DNA of 5,976 nucleotides from Lachnospira sp. UBA5912 (lineage in GTDB: Bacteria > Bacillota > Clostridia > Lachnospirales > Lachnospiraceae): the NCBI GenBank assembly GCA_002435585.1, contig DJDY01000062.1, positions 1 through 5,976 of the forward strand, in the 5' to 3' direction. Both the position numbers and the translations under genes were made by a program. Positions 1 through 5,976 of the stretch are shown piece after piece (the first letter of the stretch is position 1; every line of letters starts with the position of its first letter). The notes under the pieces were generated by a model. The model made no database searches and was not told the origin of the DNA. It saw nothing but the letters and a program-made list of their open reading frames with translations.

Positions 1-1062
<1,062 letters not shown>

Positions 1063-1134
1063 TAAATAACAGTTGTAAATAATAAAATATAGCCCAATAT
1101 AGCAATATATTTAGTAAGAACGTTATAAATTATG

Positions 1135-1180
1135 GAATCAGTTATGTAAGACAAATATCACATAACTGGTTCTTTTTTTT
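1135..1180 (+). terminator. Intrinsic terminator of the groEL unit
   Basis: A 13-bp stem pairs 1135-1147 with 1160-1172. There is one G-T wobble (T1138 with G1169), a 12-base loop, and a run of eight T at 1173-1180 directly after the stem. This is a textbook rho-independent terminator on the + strand, 72 bases past the groEL stop. It separates groEL from the next gene. Confidence 0.93.
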
Positions 1181-1295
1181 ATATAATTCCAGTAAAGAAT
1201 TCTTATAAATATTTAATAAATAAGTCCAGTTGTCGATTGAGCAACAATGTGATAAGATTAAAACGTTGGTGCACTGAATTTGTGTATGTATATTC

Positions 1296-1323
1296 ATGAC
1301 ACAAGCTTATTATGCGATAAAAT
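1296..1323 (+). promoter_or_regulatory. Candidate sigma-A promoter of the small membrane-protein gene
   Basis: ATGACA (1296-1301, five of six matches to TTGACA) and TAAAAT (1318-1323, five of six matches to TATAAT) are separated by 16 bases. Transcription would begin near 1330, leaving a very short leader that just covers the ribosome binding site at 1336-1339. This placement supports the start codon at 1346 and argues against in-frame ATGs at 1280 and 1286, which lie upstream of the predicted transcript. The region is AT-rich, so chance matches are possible. Confidence 0.42.
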
Positions 1324-1335
1324 ATGTACAGAAAT

Positions 1336-1339
1336 GAGG
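1336..1339 (+). promoter_or_regulatory. Ribosome binding site deciding the start at 1346
   Basis: GAGG at 1336-1339 stands six bases before ATG 1346. No comparable purine-rich site precedes the in-frame ATGs at 1280 or 1286, and the 22 residues they would add (rich in Cys and His) do not look like part of the protein. Confidence 0.65.
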
Positions 1340-1345
1340 ATTATT

Positions 1346-1852
1346 ATGTTTGACATTGCAGTAGAACAGATAGTTAAGGTAAAACCACCTAAGATTTCAA
1401 TATTATATAAGGCAGTTCTTATTATAGCATGTGTTGTTGCGGCGACTACCATTCCACAGACTTTGACATTTGGAATAATAGTACTGGCACTTTTTGCCGC
1501 CGCTACATTTCTGGTATTTCAGTATTATAATGCAGAGCTTGAGTATTCACTTGTTGATGATACACTTACTATTGACAGAATAATGTCAAGGTCATCAAGA
1601 AAAAGATGTGGAGTGTATACACTTTCAAGAGCAAAGCTTGTAGCAAGAGCAGATTCACAGGATGCTATGAGAATGAATCATATGGATGTTAAAACAATAG
1701 ATTATTCGGTAGGTGCAAGTAATCATGATTCTATAGTTATATATGCATACAATGAACATAATGAACTTGTAAGAATATTTATATATCCTAATGAAGAAAT
1801 GCTGGAAGCTATCAGACAGACTGTTGACAAGAATGTATATAAGATTGATTAG
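1346..1852 (+). CDS. Small two-helix membrane protein, DUF6106-like, function unknown
   Basis: This is a 168-residue protein of unknown function. After a short polar N-terminus (MFDIAVEQIVKVKPPK), two hydrophobic segments lie at about residues 19-38 and 42-60, joined by a tight turn (TIPQT). They form a membrane hairpin that probably places both ends in the cytoplasm. From about residue 62 the chain is soluble and mostly beta-like. It contains LEYSLVDDTLTIDRI followed by a basic SRSSRKRC patch (81-88), a pattern resembling bacterial PH-like membrane-associated domains. From memory the architecture and the N-terminal VEQIVK motif match the clostridial DUF6106 family; that family name is a recollection, not a search result. 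The start at 1346 rests on GAGG six bases upstream. The gene appears to be monocistronic: the groEL terminator lies before it, and a strong promoter for guaB lies 169 bases after it. No terminator of its own is obvious. Confidence 0.8.
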   Translation: MFDIAVEQIVKVKPPKISILYKAVLIIACVVAATTIPQTLTFGIIVLALFAAATFLVFQYYNAELEYSLVDDTLTIDRIMSRSSRKRCGVYTLSRAKLVARADSQDAMRMNHMDVKTIDYSVGASNHDSIVIYAYNEHNELVRIFIYPNEEMLEAIRQTVDKNVYKID

Positions 1853-2020
1853 CTACGGAGGCTGTACGTAAACTAATAACCGGACAGCGTTCATTAACAT
1901 GTAATGTGGTTTATTAAGTGCAAATATCACGCAAAATAGCATCGTAAAACAAAAAAGTCAGATAAATGATATAATTGTTGCTGAATATTGTAAGCGGTAT
2001 AAGATTTTATTCTGAAATGA
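1853..2020. other. Gene-free spacer before the guaB promoter
   Basis: This is the first part of a 409-base gap between genes. I see no open frame with a ribosome binding site, no RNA gene, and no convincing terminator for the upstream gene. There are only short four-base inverted repeats and no T-run on the + strand. TATAAT at 1970-1975 lacks a -35 partner. TTGTTG (1975-1980) with TATAAG (1998-2003) at a 17-base spacing is a weak secondary promoter possibility. Read-through from the membrane-protein gene may be stopped only by the terminator hairpin at 2119-2145. Confidence 0.5.
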
Positions 2021-2049
2021 TTGACTTTTAAAATTGGCACTGTTATAAT
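2021..2049 (+). promoter_or_regulatory. Strong sigma-A promoter of guaB
   Basis: TTGACT (2021-2026, five of six) and a perfect TATAAT (2044-2049) are separated by exactly 17 bases, the optimal spacing. Initiation is expected near 2056. This gives guaB a leader of about 205 bases, long enough to hold the two hairpins at 2067-2106 and 2119-2139. Confidence 0.85.
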
Positions 2050-2066
2050 CTTACTATTAAATACAA

Positions 2067-2106
2067 GATACGTCTGGCATATAGATAGATGTTTTGTCAG
2101 ACTATT
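2067..2106 (+). promoter_or_regulatory. First leader hairpin upstream of guaB (possible anti-antiterminator)
   Basis: GTCTGGCA (2072-2079) pairs with TGTCAGAC (2095-2102) through eight base pairs, one of them G-T, closing a 15-base loop. The stem can continue past a bulged C2071 with 2067-2070 against 2103-2106. It starts about 10 bases after the expected transcription start. The 5' arm of this hairpin can alternatively pair with the 5' arm of the downstream terminator hairpin, which would make the two states exclusive. The conserved core of the purine riboswitch (GTTTCTACC, CCGTAAA, GACTA) is not present. The structure is seen in the sequence; the regulatory role is inferred. Confidence 0.55.
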
Positions 2107-2118
2107 GATTACAAGAAT

Positions 2119-2145
2119 GTCCGGATTGTGTATTCGGATTTTTTT
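2119..2145 (+). terminator. Intrinsic terminator inside the guaB leader (attenuator)
   Basis: GTCCGGAT (2119-2126) pairs with ATTCGGAT (2132-2139) around the five-base loop TGTGT, with two G-T wobbles. A run of seven T (2139-2145) follows at once. It lies downstream of the strong promoter at 2021-2049 and 116 bases before the guaB start, so it would cut off nascent guaB transcripts unless prevented. It could also simply stop read-through from the membrane-protein gene. Confidence 0.72.
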
Positions 2146-2249
2146 GTATAATCATATGATATGTTCGCAGATTGCAGAGATACTGTTACACATGTCTGAT
2201 GTGAATATATTATATCAACTACAACATAATAACAAGAACAAGAAAGTGA

Positions 2250-3722
<1,473 letters not shown>

Positions 3723-3736
3723 AATGTAACATAAAG

Positions 3737-3757
3737 TGTTCTTGACATGCAGGAACA
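3737..3757 (+). repeat. Small hairpin just after guaB
   Basis: TGTTCTTG (3737-3744) pairs with CAGGAACA (3750-3757) over eight base pairs, one G-T, around a five-base loop. It begins 15 bases after the guaB stop and has no T-run. It may stabilise the 3' end of the guaB message or act together with the large hairpin at 3769-3819. Confidence 0.55.
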
Positions 3758-3768
3758 ATATATATAAA

Positions 3769-3819
3769 ATAATATTCCCGGTACAGCCATGGTATATCTG
3801 GCTGTGCCGGGAATATTGT
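3769..3819 (+). terminator. Large GC-cored hairpin, probable guaB terminator with weak tail
   Basis: A 19-bp stem pairs 3771-3789 with 3799-3817 around a nine-base loop, with one G-T wobble (T3782 with G3806). Two outer pairs can extend it to 3769 and 3819. The core CCCGGTACAGCC is strikingly GC-rich for this DNA. The sequence after it (GTGTTTAGTGTGTT) is T-rich but not a proper T-run, so it is a poor classical terminator. It could also be an RNA-stabilising element or a copy of a dispersed palindromic repeat. No gene lies on the opposite strand to make it a shared terminator. Confidence 0.6.
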
Positions 3820-3861
3820 GTTTAGTGTGTTAATTATTAATCAATTTAATGAAATAAGTGA

Positions 3862-3891
3862 TTGCTAACTTGTATCTTAATGATGTATAAT
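3862..3891 (+). promoter_or_regulatory. Candidate sigma-A promoter of the cheX-cheY-truA operon
   Basis: TTGCTA (3862-3867, four of six) and a perfect TATAAT (3886-3891) lie 18 bases apart, preceded by a very AT-rich stretch (3830-3860) that could serve as an UP element. Initiation would fall near 3898, about 60 bases before the first gene. A competing possibility is a motility-type sigma-D promoter: TAAA at 3891-3894 and TCGAAAT at 3911-3917, 16 bases apart, against a consensus of TAAA and CCGATAT. Confidence 0.5.
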
Positions 3892-3914
3892 AAATTAAAA
3901 GTTAAATGAATCGA

Positions 3915-3926
3915 AATTGTACAATT
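3915..3926. repeat. Perfect 12-base palindrome in the operon leader
   Basis: AATTGTACAATT reads identically on both strands. It lies between the promoter candidate and the ribosome binding site of the CheX-like gene, at about +17 to +28 from the expected start. That is a suitable place for a dimeric repressor to bind. No regulator is identified, and in AT-rich DNA this may be chance. Confidence 0.4.
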
Positions 3927-3958
3927 GACAGATAATCAGATGCAAGGAGAGCGAGGAT

Positions 3959-4543
3959 ATGCAGGATAAGATGATTAACAAATATATTGCTAAGAATCAT
4001 GCTGGTACTGTTTTTACTGATAATGAACTTAAGGTTATCAAGGAAGGTAACATTGACGATATGGTTACTACGTTTCTTGATATGAATACGGAGTACTATA
4101 ATAAGCAGATGCAGAGCGTACTTAAGATATTCACCCAGTTTATAGGTACTGACATGGAACTGGAAAGAATTATATACCAGAAAGAATATGAAGGAAAGTT
4201 CGTAGGCTGTCAGCTTATGGATGGCGATATAGATGTATTTCTTGGAATCGCTGGAGATGATGCAGACCTGTTATGTGTAGCATCAGTATTTTCACAGGAA
4301 GAGTTAAGTGAGTTTGATTCTGATGCTTACGATGCAATATGTGAGCTTATCAACGTTATTAATGGTGCATATGCGACAAAGCTTAGCTATGAGGATATAG
4401 AAGTTGCATTACATCCACCAGTATTTTATAAGGATACACAGATAAAAGCAGACAATGGTATGTACGTGGTTACATTTTCCATGAAAGGACACAGATTTAA
4501 TCTTATTATGGTAGCAGATGATAAGATTAAGCTTGAAGTTTAG
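3959..4543 (+). CDS. cheX: CheX-like CheY-P phosphatase (CheC/CheX/FliY family)
   Basis: This is a predicted phosphatase that removes phosphate from phosphorylated CheY and so ends a chemotaxis or related signal in the cytosol. The protein is 194 residues long. Residues 1-75 are a helical, polar N-terminus without a recognisable domain; about 80-190 form the CheX-like fold. The family's signature active-site helix is present as DAICELINVING: Asp125, Glu129 and Asn132 fit DxxxExxN. Prolines at 153-154, 21-22 residues after the Asn, match the family spacing. Only one such motif is present, as in CheX; CheC and FliY usually have two. AAGGAG at 3944-3949, nine bases before ATG 3959, fixes the start. 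A receiver-domain gene of the CheY type follows 51 bases later, which fits a phosphatase encoded next to its substrate. The N-terminal extension beyond the usual CheX length (about 150 residues) is unexplained. Overall similarity is moderate, so the exact partner is inferred. Confidence 0.82.
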   Translation: MQDKMINKYIAKNHAGTVFTDNELKVIKEGNIDDMVTTFLDMNTEYYNKQMQSVLKIFTQFIGTDMELERIIYQKEYEGKFVGCQLMDGDIDVFLGIAGDDADLLCVASVFSQEELSEFDSDAYDAICELINVINGAYATKLSYEDIEVALHPPVFYKDTQIKADNGMYVVTFSMKGHRFNLIMVADDKIKLEV

Positions 4544-4594
4544 TTACAAAATATAAGCATATACCAGATTATAATATGGGAACGGAGGACAATT

Positions 4595-4957
4595 ATGGCT
4601 AGAATATTGATAGTTGATGATTCTAAGACATCAAGGAAATTCTTAAGAAATATGCTTGAGCAGGCAGGGCATGAGATAGTTGCAGAGGCAGTAGATGGAG
4701 CAGAGGGTTTAGAGAAGTTTAAAGTATACAGACCTGATATCACAACAATGGATATCACAATGCCAAAGCTTGGTGGTATAGAGGCTGTTAAAGAGATAAT
4801 AGATGATGACCCGGATGCCAAAATTATTATGGTTACAGCAGCAGGACAGAAGGCTAACATGATAGAAGCGCTTAAGATGGGAGCAGCTGATTTCATACAG
4901 AAGCCTTTCGAGATGGATGTTATAGTTAATACAGTTGAAAAGGTTATGGAAGAATAA
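4595..4957 (+). CDS. cheY: Stand-alone CheY-type response regulator receiver
   Basis: This is a single-domain receiver of 120 residues with no DNA-binding or enzymatic output domain, the size and form of CheY. All switch residues are present: the acidic pair Asp8-Asp9 (ILIVDDS), the phospho-acceptor Asp53 (TTMDITMP), Thr81 (MVTAAG) and Lys103 in the KPF motif. The aromatic switch position is Phe100. When phosphorylated by a histidine kinase, a CheY of this kind binds the flagellar motor or another target. GGAGG at 4584-4588, six bases before the ATG, is a strong ribosome site. The gene sits 51 bases after the CheX-like gene with no terminator between, so they are very likely co-transcribed. 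A lone TATAAT at 4570-4575 has no properly spaced -35. Its stop codon shares a base with the truA start. No CheA kinase is in the window, so whether it serves motility is inferred. Confidence 0.92.
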   Translation: MARILIVDDSKTSRKFLRNMLEQAGHEIVAEAVDGAEGLEKFKVYRPDITTMDITMPKLGGIEAVKEIIDDDPDAKIIMVTAAGQKANMIEALKMGAADFIQKPFEMDVIVNTVEKVMEE

Positions 4958-5694
4958 TGCATAATTATAAGTTACAGCTTCAGTATGATGGTGGAAGATA
5001 TGATGGATGGCAGCGTATGGGTAAAGACACATCATCTAATACTATAGAAGCTAAGATTAAAGAAATAATTAAAAAAATGACTGGCGAGGATATAGATATA
5101 TATGTCGGCTGTAGAACGGAAAAGGGTGTGCATGCACTTTCACAGACAGCTAACTTTAAGTTAAATGACAGATATCAGGTTATAGAAATTAAGAATTATC
5201 TTAACAGATATCTTCCAAGAGATATTGCAGTTAATCGTGTGGAAGAAGTTGATGAAAGATTCCACAGCCAGTTAAACGCTAAAGAAAAGACATATGTATA
5301 CAGGCTTGATATATCCAATGTTGCAGATGTTTTTACAAGAAAATATTCGTATCATACTTTTGATGTACCAGATATATCAGCTATGAGAACAGCAGCGCAG
5401 TATTATGTGGGAAGTCATGATTTTAAGGCGTTCACGACTGCTAAGAAGAGTAAGTCAACAGTGAGAAATATTAAGTCTGTAGATATAGATGTAACAGGTG
5501 ATAAGTGCGATATCAGAATAACAGCAGATGATTTCCTTCATAATATGGCAAGATATATGATAGGTATGCTGCTTGATGTTGGCAATGGATTAAAAAAAGC
5601 ATCTGATATAGAAGCTGCATTAGATGGAAAGGATGTTGTTATGTCACTTCCGGCTGAGAGCTATGGACTTTTTCTTGAAAGTGTCTTATACTAA
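4957..5694 (+). CDS. truA: TruA-family tRNA pseudouridine synthase with Glu at the catalytic Asp position
   Basis: TruA converts uridines 38-40 of the tRNA anticodon stem to pseudouridine. The 245-residue length is normal. Family landmarks appear in order: YDGGRYDGWQR (10-20), the catalytic loop GCRTEKGVHA (51-60), FHSQLNAKEKTYVYR (102-116, with the active-site Tyr113), GSHDFKAF (152-159), TVRNI (168-172), DFLHNMARYMIG (192-203) and PAESYGLFL (232-240). The catalytic loop normally reads GRTDxGVHA, and its Asp is the nucleophile required by all pseudouridine synthases. Here that residue is Glu55 (codon GAA, 5119-5121), and the usual Gly before the Arg is Cys52. The fold is therefore kept while catalysis is doubtful. 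It could be an inactive RNA-binding paralog, an enzyme using Glu, or a lineage with a known variant. ATG 4957 overlaps the cheY stop as TAATG, with GGA at 4948-4950 as a weak ribosome site, so translation is probably coupled. A terminator follows at 5778-5846. Confidence 0.92.
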   Translation: MHNYKLQLQYDGGRYDGWQRMGKDTSSNTIEAKIKEIIKKMTGEDIDIYVGCRTEKGVHALSQTANFKLNDRYQVIEIKNYLNRYLPRDIAVNRVEEVDERFHSQLNAKEKTYVYRLDISNVADVFTRKYSYHTFDVPDISAMRTAAQYYVGSHDFKAFTTAKKSKSTVRNIKSVDIDVTGDKCDIRITADDFLHNMARYMIGMLLDVGNGLKKASDIEAALDGKDVVMSLPAESYGLFLESVLY

Positions 5695-5777
5695 ACTAAA
5701 TACAGCTTTATTTAATGTTCAGAATTATACAAACAGTTTGGAATATTGATATGAATCTGAATAATAACGTTTAACAT

Positions 5778-5846
5778 AGAAGCTGTCGCAACATAAGTGA
5801 TTTATATATACATATATAATCAACTTTGTGCAACGGCTTCTTTTTT
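5778..5846 (+). terminator. Intrinsic terminator of the cheX-cheY-truA operon
   Basis: AGAAGCTGTCGCA (5778-5790) pairs with TGCAACGGCTTCT (5829-5841). There is one T-G wobble and one C-A mismatch, and six T at 5841-5846. The intervening 38 bases are themselves partly self-complementary: AAGT and GATT with AATC and ACTT, plus an alternating TA tip. They can fold into a long extended stem. This is a convincing rho-independent terminator, 84 bases after the truA stop. Confidence 0.88.
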
Positions 5847-5871
5847 GTTTAACTGATAATTACATGATTTA

Positions 5872-5887
5872 GGTGTTAAAAGGCACC
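5872..5887. repeat. Small hairpin with AAAA loop, first of two similar copies
   Basis: GGTGTT (5872-5877) pairs with GGCACC (5882-5887), two of the pairs being G-T, around an AAAA loop. TATGA follows soon after. A similar hairpin occurs at 5951-5971. A short T-rich stretch (5898-5902) lies 10 bases downstream, too far for a standard terminator. No gene lies in 5847-5976. Confidence 0.45.
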
Positions 5888-5950
5888 CATATGATAGTTT
5901 TTGTAATAATAAGCATTTCAGACTTATTGATACACATATCATTATATGAT

Positions 5951-5971
5951 GTTGGGGTCAAAAGCCCCAAC
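5951..5971. repeat. GC-rich hairpin at the window end, second similar copy
   Basis: GTTGGGGT (5951-5958) pairs with GCCCCAAC (5964-5971), one pair T-G, around loop CAAAA. TATGA follows and the window then ends. It shares the pattern GT(T/C)AAAAG, the stem layout and the trailing TATGA with the hairpin at 5872-5887. The two may be degenerate copies of one intergenic element, or the second may be the start of a longer repeat cut by the window. Confidence 0.5.
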
Positions 5972-5976
5972 TATGA

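Noticed and set aside
2056..2145. Purine riboswitch upstream of guaB
   Set aside because: The conserved GTTTCTACC, CCGTAAA and GACTA segments and the three-stem junction are not found; the hairpins present do not fit that fold.
2089..2151. 20-codon frame from ATG 2089 across the leader terminator, considered as an attenuator leader peptide
   Set aside because: There is no ribosome binding site upstream and no run of a regulatory codon in the frame.
2186..2213. Second guaB promoter (TTACAC with TATTAT, 16-base gap) downstream of the terminator hairpin
   Set aside because: Both boxes match poorly in an AT-rich stretch, and the near-consensus promoter at 2021-2049 is far better. It remains a weak alternative that would bypass the attenuator.
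3925..3936. Perfect TTGACA next to GATAAT as a promoter
   Set aside because: The two boxes are adjacent, not about 17 bases apart, and no -10 lies at the right distance before the ATG at 3959.
4540..5035. Two - strand open frames over cheY and the start of truA
   Set aside because: Both are antisense to clear genes on the + strand and show no start signals or recognisable protein features.
5946..5976. Start of a gene running off the window end (ATG at 5946 or 5949)
   Set aside because: No ribosome binding site precedes it, and the bases form a GC-rich hairpin; there are too few codons to judge.

Overview
The window looks like chromosomal DNA of a low-GC Gram-positive bacterium, probably a motile clostridium of the Lachnospiraceae type. 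The basis is AT-rich spacers, AGA-dominated arginine codons, strong AGGAGG-type ribosome binding sites, sigma-A-type promoters, U-tailed hairpin terminators, and the character of the proteins. I cannot name a genus. All genes lie on the + strand.

Layout. (1) 1-1062 is the 3' two thirds of groEL, cut by the window start almost exactly at the apical-domain boundary; a clean intrinsic terminator follows at 1135-1180. (2) 1346-1852 encodes a 168-residue protein with two membrane segments and a cytoplasmic tail of the DUF6106 type, with its own promoter candidate. (3) 1853-2261 is a 409-base gene-free stretch. It ends in a near-consensus promoter and a roughly 205-base leader holding two hairpins, the second with a T-run, upstream of guaB. 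The arms of these hairpins can also pair with each other, so the leader looks like a transcription attenuator. (4) 2262-3722 is guaB (IMP dehydrogenase), complete with both CBS domains; two tandem hairpins follow. (5) 3959-5694 is a compact operon: a CheX-like CheY-P phosphatase, a stand-alone CheY receiver, and a TruA-family tRNA pseudouridine synthase whose start codon overlaps the cheY stop. A U-tailed terminator follows at 5778-5846. (6) The last 130 bases hold no gene but contain two similar small hairpins.

How the genes fit together. groEL (protein folding) and guaB (the committed step to GTP) are housekeeping genes in separate transcription units. The CheX/CheY pair is a self-contained two-protein module in which one member is expected to dephosphorylate the other. 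No kinase, receptor or flagellar gene is in view, and the pair is coupled to an RNA-modification gene.

Most unusual points: the TruA-family protein has glutamate (Glu55) where the family's essential catalytic aspartate should be, although the rest of the fold motifs are kept; the guaB leader shows mutually exclusive terminator and antiterminator pairings and does not match the purine riboswitch core; and a phosphatase/receiver pair is translationally coupled to a tRNA-modification gene. I found no CRISPR array, insertion sequence, tRNA or rRNA.
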